This document shows positions 13,512 to 26,780 of a stretch of 64,000 bases of DNA, one piece after another. The DNA comes from Tragulus kanchil. Taxonomy: Eukaryota; Chordata; Mammalia; Artiodactyla; Tragulidae. Position 1 is the stretch's first letter; each line of letters starts with the position of its first letter. The stretch covers positions 40,967,874 through 41,031,873 of the forward strand of contig JAIOJX010000003.1 in the NCBI GenBank assembly GCA_022376925.1. The letters are read 5' to 3'. The position numbers were made by a program, and so were the translations under genes. The notes beneath the pieces were generated by a model that saw only the letters and a program-made list of their open reading frames with translations, was not told where the DNA came from and did not search any database.

Positions 13512-15365
13512 TTTCCTACAGAAAATAAATGACTTAATTTTTGATAGTAATCTTCACTGTCCCTAGGCACAGAGGACCAATGATGTTATTTCATTACATA
13601 TTCTGTTCCATGTTCTTCACTTTTTTCATTACTGTCCAAATGACTTTTATAATGGAAAATGGCGATGAATATGTTAATATACAGTAGTCCTAAACTTGTA
13701 CTTTGACTAATAATCTATTTTAAGTTTTGATAACCGTGAAAGTCTTATAAAATGCTAAATCCCAGGGGGGGGAAATGTAACTAAAATCAGAGTTAATTCT
13801 TTTTTTTGTTGTTTGTTTTTCATTTTTGCTTGATTAGAGTTAATTCTTGTCTTCAATATATATAGCTAATAAGATGGCTTCTTTATATAGTTTTCTTCCC
13901 CTATTTCAACCTAACCGGATTTTTCAAGTTTGAAGAAATTTGACTCTATTAGTACCTATAATAATATTTGAATGCTCAGCTTGAAAGAAATCTCTTTTGA
14001 CACGTAACAAGTCCCGAGGAAGCAAAAATATATTGAAATTAAACAATATACCCAAATATTCATGTATCCAGAGTGTAGTGGGTCGTTTGCAGGATGTTAG
14101 AGGACTCTATGGCATGCTTGGCTTTTCCTTCTGGGCCTCCTGCCTCAGGCTTCATGTGCAGTATAGATAGCCAGTGCCATTCTTGACATTCCTGTAGACT
14201 CGCACCCCATACTTTCTCCTTCTTGTCAATCATCCAAAGCTGTTTTTCTTAAATCTTTCATTAAAACATGGTGCCTAGGGTATCTGGATTGTAACCTTAG
14301 AAATTTTAAAAAAGAGGGCAATGCATATAAGGCCTGGTTTACAGATTCTTGCCACGGTGGAGAGCCTTGAAGATGATTATTTCTTTTTATGTTTGTTAGA
14401 ATGGTTCTAACTAAAAAAAAAGCTTAACTTGAATTTTTATTTTTCCACAGAATATTTTTTTTTTCGCATATCCCCAATTCTTAAGTGCTATGTCTTTAGG
14501 CTTTTCCAGAGACAGACACTCAACAACTCATGTTTTAATAAGATAATCCATTTTGGGTAAGATAAGGATCCACTTGACATCACTGTAGATCAGTAAAGGT
14601 GGAAATATGGGTCAGTAGTCATTTCCTTTGTTTCCTACAGAAAATAAATGACTTAATTTTTGATAGTAATCTTCACTGTCCCTAGGCACAGAGGACCAAT
14701 GATGTTATTTCATTACATATTCTGTTCCATGTTCTTCACTTTTTTCATTACTGTCCAAATGACTTTTTATAATGGAAAATGGCGATGAATATGTTAATAT
14801 ACAGTAGTCCTAAACTTGTACTTTGACTAATAATCTATTTTAAGTTTTGATAACCGTGAAAGTCTTATAAAATGCTAAATCCCAGGGGGGGGAAATGTAA
14901 CTAAAATCAGAGTTAATTCTTTTTTTTGTTGTTTGTTTTTCATTTTTGCTTGATTAGAGTTAATTCTTGTCTTCAATATATATAGCTAATAAGATGGCTT
15001 CTTTATATAGTTTTCTTCCCCTATTTCAACCTAACCGGATTTTTCAAGTTTGAAGAAATTTGACTCTATTAGTACCTATAATAATATTTGAATGCTCAGC
15101 TTGAAAGAAATCTCTTTTGACACGTAACAAGTCCCGAGGAAGCAAAAATATATTGAAATTAAACAATATACCCAAATATTCATGTATCCAGAGTGTAGTG
15201 GGTCGTTTGCAGGATGTTAGAGGACTCTATGGCATGCTTGGCTTTTCCTTCTGGGCCTCCTGCCTCAGGCTTCATGTGCAGTATAGATAGCCAGTGCCAT
15301 TCTTCACATTCCTGTAGACTCGCACCCCATACTTTCTCCTTCTTGTCAATCATCCAAAGCTGTTT
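13099..15365 (+). repeat. Tandem duplication E (copies 13099-14245 and 14259-15365)
   Basis: Shift about 1119. The first 53 bases of copy 2 (14259-14311) correspond to 94 bases in copy 1, so the junction-side edge is degraded. With D this puts the block starting AAGAGGGCAATGC at three places, near 12099, 13193 and 14312. Confidence 0.95.
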
Positions 15366-15903
15366 CTTCTTCCTATAAACTCTCTTTCAAAGAATCTTCC
15401 TCCTCTTTATTCCCATTGCCACTGCCTTGGTCAAGACCTCGCCACCTCTCCCCTGAGTTATTGCAGTAGTCAGTTGCTACTTCCTTGGCTTCAAATTCTG
15501 TATGTTTATGAGCATCTTCCAAAGGAAATTATCCTTTTTTTGTTTTGGTTTGTGATAAGCCTTAAATGTATTATCCTTTTGTTTCATGATGCCCCATCAC
15601 CTGCTGTGTGATGCTCAAACACATTTCTTTCCCATTTACCTCAAGTTTACTCAAGGAAAGTAGTCTTTCTCTTATTCTTTTGGGTGACTTGCAACTAGCA
15701 TGTTGCAGGCACTAAAGAAACAATTTTAAATGAATAAATGAATTACTATACCATATATGACCATTATCCAGTTAACACCAACTTACCTATCTTCTCTTAT
15801 CTCTAGTTTCTCTCCCAGTGAACCCTATGTTCCAGCCATATGAAATCCTTTACTATTCTTCACAAATATGATCATTTCGTTGCTTACACTCTTCTTCCCA
15901 TCT

Positions 15904-16013
15904 GGCAAAGGAAATGGCAGCCCACTCTAGTATTCTTGCCTGGACAATTCCATGGACAGGGTAGGGACAATTCCATGTTCATAGATTTGCAGCGTCGGAC
16001 ATGACTGAGCACA
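15904..16013 (+). mobile_element. Bov-tA SINE fragment
   Basis: TGGCAAAGGAAATGGCAGCC through TATTCTTGCCTGGA to CGGACATGACTGAGCAC, the 3' half of Bov-tA. Copied at 17060-17170 by duplication F. Confidence 0.85.
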
Positions 16014-16154
16014 TATACACTTCTTCCCATCTGTTTCTAAACAACAGTTATTACCTGGGTCAGATTAATGTGTGGAATGAATGGATTTTAGTTTTATTTG
16101 CATTTGTTCTTTTCATTAGCTCAATAGACAGTTATTGAACATATGCTATGTGTT

Positions 16155-16350
16155 GTATGTGTCTGTGTGCTCAGTTGTGTCTGACCCATTGGGAACTCAT
16201 GGATTGTAGCCCGCCAGGCTTCTCTGTCCATGACATTTTCCAGGCAAGAATACTGATGTGGGTTGCCATTTCCTACTTCAGGAGATCTTCCCCTGAGTCT
16301 CCCGCATCTCCTGTGTTGGCAGGTGAGTTCTCTACTGCTGAACCACTTGT
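16155..16350 (-). mobile_element. Bov-tA SINE
   Basis: Antisense Bov-tA from CTCAGTTGTGTCTGACCC to CTGCTGAACCACTT. Copied at 17312-17507 (duplication F); its last part recurs at about 18542-18590 (duplication G). Confidence 0.85.
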
Positions 16351-17802
16351 TAGATATAGTTCTAAGTCTGAGGATAGGAATACTACTATGAATGCTTGGC
16401 TTTTCCTTCTGGGCCTCCTGCCTCAGGCTTCATGTGCAGTATAGATAGCCAGTGCCATTCTTGACATTCCTGTAGACTCGCACCCCATACTTTCTCCTTC
16501 TTGTCAATCATCCAAAGCTGTTTCTTCTTCCTATAAACTCTCTTTCAAAGAATCTTCCTCCTCTTTATTCCCATTGCCACTGCCTTGGTCAAGACCTCGC
16601 CACCTCTCCCCTGAGTTATTGCAGTAGTCAGTTGCTACTTCCTTGGCTTCAAATTCTGTATGTTTATGAGCATCTTCCAAAGGAAATTATCCTTTTTTTG
16701 TTTTGGTTTGTGATAAGCCTTAAATGTATTATCCTTTTGTTTCATGATGCCCCATCACCTGCTGTGTGATGCTCAAACACATTTCTTTCCCATTTACCTC
16801 AAGTTTACTCAAGGAAAGTAGTCTTTCTCTTATTCTTTTGGGTGACTTGCAACTAGCATGTTGCAGGCACTAAAGAAACAATTTTAAATGAATAAATGAA
16901 TTACTATACCATATATGACCATTATCCAGTTAACACCAACTTACCTATCTTCTCTTATCTCTAGTTTCTCTCCCAGTGAACCCTATGTTCCAGCCATATG
17001 AAATCCTTTACTATTCTTCACAAATATGATCATTTCGTTGCTTACACTCTTCTTCCCATCTGGCAAAGGAAATGGCAGCCCACTCTAGTATTCTTGCCTG
17101 GACAATTCCATGGACAGGGTAGGGACAATTCCATGTTCATAGATTTGCAGCGCGGACATGACTGAGCACATATACACTTCTTCCCATCTGTTTCTAAACA
17201 ACAGTTATTACCTGGGTCAGATTAATGTGTGGAATGAATGGATTTTAGTTTTATTTGCATTTGTTCTTTTCATTAGCTCAATAGACAGTTATTGAACATA
17301 TGCTATGTGTTGTATGTGTCTGTGTGCTCAGTTGTGTCTGACCCATTGGGAACTCATGGATTGTAGCCCGCCAGGCTTCTCTGTCCATGACATTTTCCAG
17401 GCAAGAATACTGATGTGGGTTGCCATTTCCTACTTCAGGAGATCTTCCCCTGAGTCTCCCGCATCTCCTGTGTTGGCAGGTGAGTTCTCTACTGCTGAAC
17501 CACTTGTTAGATATAGTTCTAAGTCTGAGGATAGGAATACTACTATGAATAAAAATGCAAAGTCATGGTCATCCTGGGGCTTACATTCTAGTGTAATAGG
17601 TAAAGGATTTGTCAGGTGGTGATGAATACAAAGATGGAAAAGGATATGCAGAGGCCTGCAAGAGAGAGTGTGTTTGACGTGATTGAAATGTAGCCTGAGC
17701 AGAAGGGTGGAAAGCAGGGTTGGGTAACTGATTAGAGGCACATTGGATGAATGGACTGAAGCACCTGCTGCAGGACAGGGGAAAGACTTCAAACGTGGCT
17801 GA

Positions 17803-17823
17803 GCGCGCGCACACACACACACA
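17803..17823. repeat. (CG)n(CA)n microsatellite
   Basis: GCGCGCGC followed by a CA run. Copied at 18883-18903 in duplication G with identical length. Confidence 0.9.
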
Positions 17824-18054
17824 TGGACTTCAAGATGACCTTAACAGTGTCTCCCTTCAGTGTGTCTGCGATCAGCCTGCTGTTACCTTGCTGCTGCCTC
17901 TTCAGCCCTGGGTCTCAGCCTTCTGATGGAACAGGAGCCCGAAGGACACTAGCCTTAGTGGCTTAGATACTGCAGGGCTCATCCAGCTTTGTAGCCAGTG
18001 TCAAAATACCCAGTAGTTAAGAATTTCTATCCTGGGGAGCAATAGAAAATAGAT

Positions 18055-18355
18055 ATTAGTCCCAGACATAGATGGCTGATCATTTTTATATCCTTGGCCA
18101 GATCACTTAATCTCTCTGACCCTGAGTTTTCTTGTCTAAAATGTACATAGTAAAAAAGAAAAGTTATTGGGGGACTAAATTCCTAGAATGAAACTAGAAA
18201 GCTTCCTCTCTTTTGTTCATTGATGTTTCCTAAACACCTAGACAGTGCCTGGTACTCAGTATTTTTGGAATGAATGAATGATATAACATGTGTAAAGCAC
18301 CCTGAAGCAACATTTGGTACATAAGTGCTCAGTATATGACAGTGACTGTTATTAT
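18055..18355 (+). mobile_element. MIR with L2-like insertion (old)
   Basis: CAGATCACTTAATCTCTCTG is MIR core; ACAGTGCCTGGTACTCAGTA and GAATGAATGAATG look L2-like; TGTGTAAAGCACCCTGAAGC looks like a MIR end. Copied at 19135-19435 (duplication G). Confidence 0.5.
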
Positions 18356-19814
18356 AGTTGTTTATATATACACACTTATATATTGGTGTTATGGTTGTTA
18401 TATAATTATTTTTGAAACCATAAGACCCTGTGGTTCCATTGTGGTTTTGTTGCAAGTGTAGTTTTCCATTTTTTTTTCCGTATTGGTGTTATGGCTTGGT
18501 TATATAATTATTTTTACGATTGTTCACTGGGTCTCCCGACCCATCTCCTGTGTTGGCAGGTGAGTTCTCTACTGCTGAACCACTTGTTAGATATAGTTCT
18601 AAGTCTGAGGATAGGAATACTACTATGAATAAAAATGCAAAGTCATGGTCATCCTGGGGCTTACATTCTAGTGTAATAGGTAAAGGATTTGTCAGGTGGT
18701 GATGAATACAAAGATGGAAAAGGATATGCAGAGGCCTGCAAGAGAGAGTGTGTTTGACGTGATTGAAATGTAGCCTGAGCAGAAGGGTGGAAAGCAGGGT
18801 TGGGTAACTGATTAGAGGCACATTGGATGAATGGACTGAAGCACCTGCTGCAGGACAGGGGAAAGACTTCAAACGTGGCTGAGCGCGCGCACACACACAC
18901 ACATGGACTTCAAGATGACCTTAACAGTGTCTCCCTTCAGTGTGTCTGCGATCAGCCTGCTGTTACCTTGCTGCTGCCTCTTCAGCCCTGGGTCTCAGCC
19001 TTCTGATGGAACAGGAGCCCGAAGGACACTAGCCTTAGTGGCTTAGATACTGCAGGGCTCATCCAGCTTTGTAGCCAGTGTCAAAATACCCAGTAGTTAA
19101 GAATTTCTATCCTGGGGAGCAATAGAAAATAGATATTAGTCCCAGACATAGATGGCTGATCATTTTTATATCCTTGGCCAGATCACTTAATCTCTCTGAC
19201 CCTGAGTTTTCTTGTCTAAAATGTACATAGTAAAAAAGAATAGTTATTGGGGGACTAAATTCCTAGAATGAAACTAGAAAGCTTCCTCTCTTTTGTTCAT
19301 TGATGTTTCCTAAACACCTAGACAGTGCCTGGTACTCAGTATTTTTGGAATGAATGAATGATATAACATGTGTAAAGCACCCTGAAGCAACATTTGGTAC
19401 ATAAGTGCTCAGTATATGACAGTGACTGTTATTATAGTTGTTTATATATACACACTTATATATTGGTGTTATGGTTGTTATATAATTATTTTTGAAACCA
19501 TAAGACCCTGTGGTTCCATTGTGGTTTTGTTGCAAGTGTAGTTGTCCATGCGTGTGGTCTGTCTCCTGCGTTGGCCTTTCTGCCCTGGCTCATGGTGCCT
19601 CGTTACAAGCCCTCGTGTATGGCTTAGAAAGGAGGCGTGGGCTCTGGCACAAGAGCAGCTCTCTGAATCTTGTCTACATCTGTTCCCTAGTTCTGACCTC
19701 TCCTGGGACTAGACACACAGAATTAGATTCTGCTAGCCCTGGTGCCTGGAGAGAATCTTGTTTTTGACTTCCTTTTCCAGGAATAAGCTTACTTCTCTCT
19801 TTTCTTTCTTATCC

Positions 19815-20225
19815 CCCCACCCTTTGTTCTATAACTGAAGATACAGTTAACATATAATACACCACGCTGTGCATTACATCTCCACGACTTATTTATTTTA
19901 GAATTAGAAATCTGTACCTTTTGACCACCATCACCCACTGTACATCTCCATCCCTCCACCCCCAACACAACCCTGCTCTGGCAATCACTAATCTCTTCTT
20001 TATCTGTGAGCTCATTTTTTGTGTGTATGTTTTGGGGGATCAGGAGACTATTGCTTGTTTCTCAGATCCCACATATAATCAGAACCATACTGTATTTCTC
20101 TTTCTTTGAAAAATCATACTCTATTTCTCTTTCGCTTAGCACAGTGCCTCAGGGTCCATCCATGTTGTTGCAGATGGCAGGATTTCCTTCTTTTTCATGG
20201 TTGACTAATTTTCTTATCTTTACAT
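19815..20225 (-). mobile_element. Old L1 (L1M-type) 3' fragment
   Basis: Antisense L1 3' UTR and end of ORF2: GACTTATTTATTTTAGAATT, then TCTGGCAATCACTAATCTC, then AGGGTCCATCCATGTTGTTG. Strongly diverged. Confidence 0.8.
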
Positions 20226-20673
20226 GACACTTGTTTGCCCTTCCTGGTGCCTGCTCCTACACATTTGATCTCTCCCAGGGATGTTAGCTCTTGCCCAGCT
20301 AGCTGAACTGAAGTTTCGCCCTCCTACTCTATGGTTTGATTGGTGATCAGTTGGTCCATCTTGTTCCATGACCATTTCCTGGTTTGTGACCTGGTTTCTA
20401 TTCTCCAGTCCTTGATGTTGGCCCTGTTATTTCCTGGAGTACCTCCTGGTTCACAGACGTGGTGGAGAGAATGAAATGACTGCCAGAGCAGAGAACCTCA
20501 CTGCATATATCAGGAGAAATTTGGCCAACTCATGACCAGATAATTCAGACGGTGAATGACAGAATAAGTTTTATTACAGTTTGTGCTGGTGTGGACATTT
20601 AGAAGCTCAGATGTAAAAATGGATAGTGTAAACTATCCAGTGTTTTGGTAATTAAGTGCTTTGTGCTGCAGAC

Positions 20674-20820
20674 TAAGTCAGTTCAGTCATGTCTGACTCT
20701 TGGGACCTCATGGTATGTAGCCCACCAGACTCCTCTGGCCATGGGATTTTCCAGGCAAGAATACTGGAGAGAGTTGCCATGCCCTCCTCTGGGGGCTCTT
20801 CCTGACCCTTTACCAACAGA
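20674..20820 (-). mobile_element. Bov-tA SINE fragment
   Basis: Antisense, GTCAGTTCAGTCATGTCTGA through ATGGGATTTTCCAGGCAAGA to CTTTACCAACAGAG. Confidence 0.85.
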
Positions 20821-22008
20821 GAGAATAGTCATTCTGGCTTTCAGGAAAGTGCAAAATGCTGTGTTGCATGCGCAGTTTTACTAGTTAGTATGAAAGACAA
20901 AATTCCATGTTTCAGCATGAGGTGATTATGAAATGATTTTGTTTTTGAGACTGATGACAGATATTTCAGAAGAAAGTATGTATGGATCATTGAAACCACT
21001 GAAAGGGATTTAAGTTGTGAGTCCCAGTGGGTCTGTAGTTTAGCTCCTGGTTCTCCCAGTTAAATATAGTTGTTAATGTGACATCCACTCTTCTGTGCTG
21101 CTAAGCAGTGAAACGTAAACATTCAGGCCAGAGTGGTGTCTACATTTGCACTAGTATTATACCATCGGAGGAACTCTGGTTATACATATGCCCATTAAAA
21201 TATTGATTTCACCAGTATGAGGGTATGTGAGCTTAGAAAAATAGGCGTTTACATTCTTAAGTGATTGTAAATTAAATGTGAGGCCCAAATGGATCTCTCT
21301 TGAGTGTAAAAGGTAGAAGACAAAGTTCCTATATTATTCAGATCCATGAACCTATTGTGAAAATATTGAATGCTCCATCAAGGATATGAATATTTTCAAA
21401 ACACTAGGTATCAGATGAGATTATCATAGATTTTTCTGGATGTCAAACTCGGCATGGGACTGACTTCTAAATTAATTTTGAGATGTTTCTAGGATAGAAT
21501 GTATGATCTTATCAAGTCAAGAAAATATGTTGAATGATTGATTTAAAGAAGAAAATGTGAAATAGCATTGAAATCGGGGGCTTATGTGACCTCTTACTGT
21601 CATTCTCCAAAATGTGAGTACTCATTGGTGACTCGAAATTTTGCATCCTGTTTGCTCAAAGACTAAATCGGCTGAGCCCTGAGAGTAACCCTCAGTGGAG
21701 GTTCCAGATCCCTCTGTCAGGACCTTCAGTAAAGTCTTCCTGTTTTTTCCCATGTTGATTTAGGGTTGCATGCACGTACGCTGGAAAAGGAGCGAGAAGG
21801 AGAGGGAGAGAGAGGCGGGTAGTGGTTGGGAGCTTAGTTGAACTGAGGCTCATTTGTGTTGGAATCAAGCTGCACCATTTAATATTTGTGTAACCGTGGC
21901 CAGTTTGACCTCCTTGTGTCTCACACGCTTCAATCATCAAATAATACGGCTTTGCCCTCTTGGTTTCCTGTAAGGACTAAATGAGTTCGTATCTCTAGTA
22001 CAGGGTCT

Positions 22009-22085
22009 TGACCCAGGGATTGAACCCAGGTCTTCTCCACTGCAGGCAGATTCTATCTATCCCATCTGAGCCACCGGGGAAGTCC
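22009..22085 (-). mobile_element. Bov-tA head fragment with target duplication
   Basis: Antisense Bov-tA head (CCAGGGATTGAACCCAGGTC to GAGCCACCGGGGAAGTCC) flanked by AGTACAGGGTCT at 21997-22008 and 22086-22097. Confidence 0.85.
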
Positions 22086-22140
22086 AGTACAGGGTCTAGT
22101 CCACAGTGAATATACAGAGAGTAGGTGTGATTGGGTTTGT

Positions 22141-22366
22141 TTGTTGTTGTTATTTAGTCTTTCAGTGTGTCCACCTCTTTTGCTACCCCATGGACTGTAG
22201 CCTGTTAGGTATAAGTATCTGTCAATGGGATTTTCCAGGCAGAGTACTGGAGTGGGTTGCCATTTCCTCCTCCAGGGGATCTTCCCCACCCAGAGACTGA
22301 ACCCGTGTCCCTACATCTCTTACATTGCAAGGTGGATCCTTTATAGCTGAGCCACTGGGAAAGCCC
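22141..22366 (-). mobile_element. Bov-tA SINE
   Basis: Antisense, from the GTT run TTGTTGTTGTTATTTAGTC through ACTGGAGTGGGTTGCCATTT to GAGCCACTGGGAAAGCCC. Confidence 0.88.
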
Positions 22367-22720
22367 GCTGTGTTTGTTACCAAGATAATAATAAAGTAAT
22401 AGCTGTTTTATGATATTTGATATTGCATAATAATAGATAATGGGAATCTTTGGCTGGGGAATTTTAACCTCTTATGAAGAGTAGAAACTCATTCTGTTGC
22501 GTTTCAGCACAGCTTTCAGAATGGGATAAAGCGGTCATGTCTTCTCTGAAGAAATGACCTGTTAAGTTGATTAAATGTCATAAAGGCTTTAAAAAATGCT
22601 ACTGGTTTTTGTTGTTGTTAAGACAGAAGTGAGTCAAGGAAGGTGAGTGACTGACTTTTCTACCAATTATTTTTTCAAAGAAAAGCCTTATTTCCTTATC
22701 TGATTCTTCTGTTGGAAAAA

Positions 22721-24973
22721 TTACTCAAGAGTATTTTGCATTAAAAACTGTTAAGAATCTTTTCTGAACGTAACGTAGTCAACTTGTTGCAGTGAATCCT
22801 GAATTTCTACTCATGTGTCCCTTCAATTCAGTGTTGAATGTAACATGGGTATGGATGGGGGCGATTCATATACCTGTTGCCAAACATTGAAGATTCAAAA
22901 TGGCAACATGTTCAAATGAATATCTCCTGTATCCTAGAAATCACAAGTTTCATTTGGCTTATGTAGGGAAACCTAGTTTAAAAATTAGATCTGTTGAATG
23001 TTGATTAACTGAGTCTTTGTCACTCAAATTGTGCAAAGTGGATGACCCACAGTCTGGCGGAGGGAGTGGTGGAGGTCTGCATTCTGGGAGTTGGTGGGCG
23101 GATTGTCGTAGTTCACCTGGAAAGTCATCCTAGTGTCTCTGTTTTTATGAGAGATGAGTGCTGAACACCAGTTCTTTTCCTTCCTACATGTTCCATTCAG
23201 AACACTGTGAAATAGCATCGAGGATAGTTGCTTTATACCTCTTAACTTGGAGAACATCTATCAGCTGGACAGTTAAGTTACCAAGTCTTATTTGGCAAAT
23301 AGGAATATGCAGAGTACCATTCTCATTCTGTGCACATCTGATTTGTCAATGGCTAGATGATAAATCTGATAATAACTTTGACTGTAATGGATATCATTTA
23401 CTCATATGAGATAGGTAGCATAGGTGTATAAACACATATACCTGAGTATAAACACATGCACATAAATTACATAGGGTTGTAGAATATCCTGATGTTTGTT
23501 ACAACAATAAAGCGTACGATTTTTCTAAAATTGATGACTGTATGATTTTACTTACCTCTTGGGGCTCAATCAGGCAATTGGATTCTCCTGCAAATGCATT
23601 TTGATTATGATCATGGCAAGATATATTTGATGGCAATTTCAAATTATTCGAGTTTGTTACTTATTTAAAATCTGCAGTCAGTTGAGATGGTATGTGTCTG
23701 ATTTTAACGTAGAGATAACTCTGTTGATATTTTGTTCCAAGGAGTATATATTCTCAATGCTGTATGATTATCGTGGGCTTTATAAAACCACCCACCCGAG
23801 TTTTCTGAATATGTATGAGATGGTGATTCTTTATTCAAAAATTACTCAAGAGTATTTTGCATTAAAAACTGTTAAGAATCTTTTCTGAACGTAACGTAGT
23901 CAACTTGTTGCAGTGAATCCTGAATTTCTACTCATGTGTCCCTTCAATTCAGTGTTGAATGTAACATGGGTATGGATGGGGGCGATTCATATACCTGTTG
24001 CCAAACATTGAAGATTCAAAATGGCAACATGTTCAAATGAATATCTCCTGTATCCTAGAAATCACAAGTTTCATTTGGCTTATGTAGGGAAACCTAGTTT
24101 AAAAATTAGATCTGTTGAATGTTGATTAACTGAGTCTTTGTCACTCAAATTGTGCAAAGTGGATGACCCACAGTCTGGCGGAGGGAGTGGTGGAGGTCTG
24201 CATTCTGGGAGTTGGTGGGCGGATTGTCGTAGTTCACCTGGAAAGTCATCCTAGTGTCTCTGTTTTTATGAGAGATGAGTGCTGAACACCAGTTCTTTTC
24301 CTTCCTACATGTTCCATTCAGAACACTGTGAAATAGCATCGAGGATAGTTGCTTTATACCTCTTAACTTGGAGAACATCTATCAGCTGGACAGTTAAGTT
24401 ACCAAGTCTTATTTGGCAAATAGGAATATGCAGAGTACCATTCTCATTCTGTGCACATCTGATTTGTCAATGGCTAGATGATAAATCTGATAATAACTTT
24501 GACTGTAATGGATATCATTTACTCATATGAGATAGGTAGCATAGGTGTATAAACACATATACCTGAGTATAAACACATGCACATAAATTACATAGGGTTG
24601 TAGAATATCCTGATGTTTGTTACAACAATAAAGCGTACGATTTTTCTAAAATTGATGACTGTATGATTTTACTTACCTCTTGGGGCTCAATCAGGCAATT
24701 GGATTCTCCTGCAAATGCATTTTGATTATGATCATGGCAAGATATATTTGATGGCAATTTCAAATAATTCGAGTTTGTTACTTATTTAAAATCTGCAGTC
24801 AGTTGAGATGGTATGTGTCTGATTTTAACGTAGAGAGATAACTCTGTTGATATTTTGTTCCAAGGAGTATATATTCTCAATGCTGTATGATTATCGTGGG
24901 CTTTATAAAAACCACCCACCTTCTGAGTTGTTCTTGAATATGTTATGATGCATGGTGATTCTTTTATGTTCAA
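22721..24973 (+). repeat. Tandem duplication H (copies 22721-23837 and 23842-24973)
   Basis: Shift about 1121. The last 55-60 bases of copy 1 (about 23780-23837) are a shortened, error-filled version of 24896-24973. This is an asymmetric decay at the junction. Confidence 0.96.
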
Positions 24974-26780
24974 CAAGGTTAGAATCATGAGTGCAGAGAT
25001 TAATATGCTTCATGTGTGTATATTAAAGCTTTCAGGTATACATACAGATTGAATCTGTACTAGTTGCAAGAATTTATTAAGAGTAGGTTCCTCAGCTGCA
25101 AACATTGTTATTTATGGTGTTTATTATGACTATGCTTTGGTTGATCGTGGGAAAACCAGGCAAAAGGAAATATTTGCAGGACAAACTTCATTTCTTAAAA
25201 AATTTTTTGAAAGTGCGTTGCATATTTTTTTTTCACTTTTGCATGAACCTGAAATGTAATCATGTCTTCGCACATCTAGAATTATTCTAGTACAACAACA
25301 ACAACCCAAATGATAATGTAAGTACAGGGATATTGAAGTGTACTCAGTGGAATAGGAACCCAGTCAAGTTTTTAAACATTTTTTATTTATTTATTTATTT
25401 ACTTTGAGGGGGGTGGGTTTTTTTTTTTTTAATGATTTATCCGTTTTTAATTTCCAAGACTCTGGTTAGCTTGAATTTTTTTGAAACGAATGAGTTGATC
25501 AGGGCCAGCCAGGAAAACGGCCAAAGTATATCAGCTGTAAATTGGTACAAAGCACTAAAAGGGACATTAGCTTCTAATCAGATTCTAACAGTTCATTAAA
25601 CCTGCCTTTCCAGAATCGCTCTTTGTCTTTTCCCCTCCTTTGCAAGGCATCTTCCCTTTCTGCCTGGAAAGACCTCCTAAGGGTAGGAGGGTTGTAGAAT
25701 ATCCTGATGTTTGTTACAACAATAAAGCGACGATTTTTCTAAAATTGATGACTGTATGATTTTACTTACCTCTTGGGGCTCAATCAGGCAATTGGATTCT
25801 CCTGCAAATGCATTTTGATTATGATCATGGCAAGATATATTTGATGGCAATTTCAAATTATTCGAGTTTGTTACTTATTTAAAATCTGCAGTCAGTTGAG
25901 ATGGTATGTGTCTGATTTTAACGTAGAGAGATAACTCTGTTGATATTTTGTTCCAAGGAGTATATATTCTCAATGCTGTATGATTATCGTGGGCTTTATA
26001 AAAACCACCCACCTTCTGAGTTGTTCTTGAATATGTTATGATGCATGGTGATTCTTTTATGTTCAACAAGGTTAGAATCATGAGTGCAGAGATTAATATG
26101 CTTCATGTGTGTATATTAAAGCTTTCAGGTATACATACAGATTGAATCTGTACTAGTTGCAAGAATTTATTAAGAGTAGGTTCCTCAGCTGCAAACATTG
26201 TTATTTATGGTGTTTATTATGACTATGCTTTGGTTGATCGTGGGAAAACCAGGCAAAAGGAAATATTTGCAGGACAAACTTCATTTCTTAAAAAATTTTT
26301 TGAAAGTGCGTTGCATATTTTTTTCACTTTTGCATGAACCTGAAATGTAATCATGTCTTCGCACATCTAGAATTATTCTAGTACAACAACAACAACCCAA
26401 ATGATAATGTAAGTACAGGGATATTGAAGTGTACTCAGTGGAATAGGAACCCAGTCAAGTTTTTAAACATTTTTTATTTATTTATTTATTTACTTTGAGG
26501 GGGGTGGGTTTTTTTTTTTTAATGATTTATCCGTTTTTAATTTCCAAGACTCTGGTTAGCTTGAATTTTTTTGAAACGAATGAGTTGATCAGGGCCAGCC
26601 AGGAAAACGGCCAAAGTATATCAGCTGTAAATTGGTACAAAGCACTAAAAGGGACATTAGCTTCTAATCAGATTCTAACAGTTCATTAAACCTGCCTTTC
26701 CAGAATCGCTCTTTGTCTTTTCCCCTCCTTTGCAAGGCATCTTCCCTTTCTGCCTGGAAAGACCTCCTAAGGGTAGGAGG
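24595..26780 (+). repeat. Tandem duplication I (copies 24595-25690 and 25689-26780)
   Basis: Shift about 1090-1094 with a 2-base GG overlap at the join. Copy 2 lacks a T near its start (AAAGCGACG at about 25725). Copy 1 begins inside copy 2 of H, so GGGTTGTAGAATATCC occurs three times (about 23474, 24595, 25689). Confidence 0.96.
25383..25405. repeat. (TTTA)n microsatellite
   Basis: TTTATTTATTTATTTATTTA. Copied at about 26473-26495 in duplication I with the same length. Confidence 0.9.

Larger units (their letters stand above)
15235..17550 (+). repeat. Tandem duplication F (copies 15235-16392 and 16393-17550)
   Basis: Shift about 1157-1158 with a clean join at 16392/16393. Copy 1 starts inside copy 2 of E. 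Contains two Bov-tA pieces. One base (T near 15985) is missing in copy 2. Confidence 0.96.
17462..19543 (+). repeat. Tandem duplication G (copies 17462-18463 and 18542-19543)
   Basis: Shift exactly 1080. The 78-base linker at 18464-18541 holds a garbled echo of 18381-18415 (TATTGGTGTTATGG). Overlaps F by about 89 bases. Confidence 0.96.

Noticed and set aside
16148..17622. 98- to 105-codon ORFs starting MCCMCLCAQLCLTHW
   Set aside because: Antisense Bov-tA sequence read in frame, doubled by duplication F.
21770..21820. GA-rich block near 21790 as a promoter or CpG island
   Set aside because: Only a short purine run with few CpGs and no TATA, initiator or transcript evidence.
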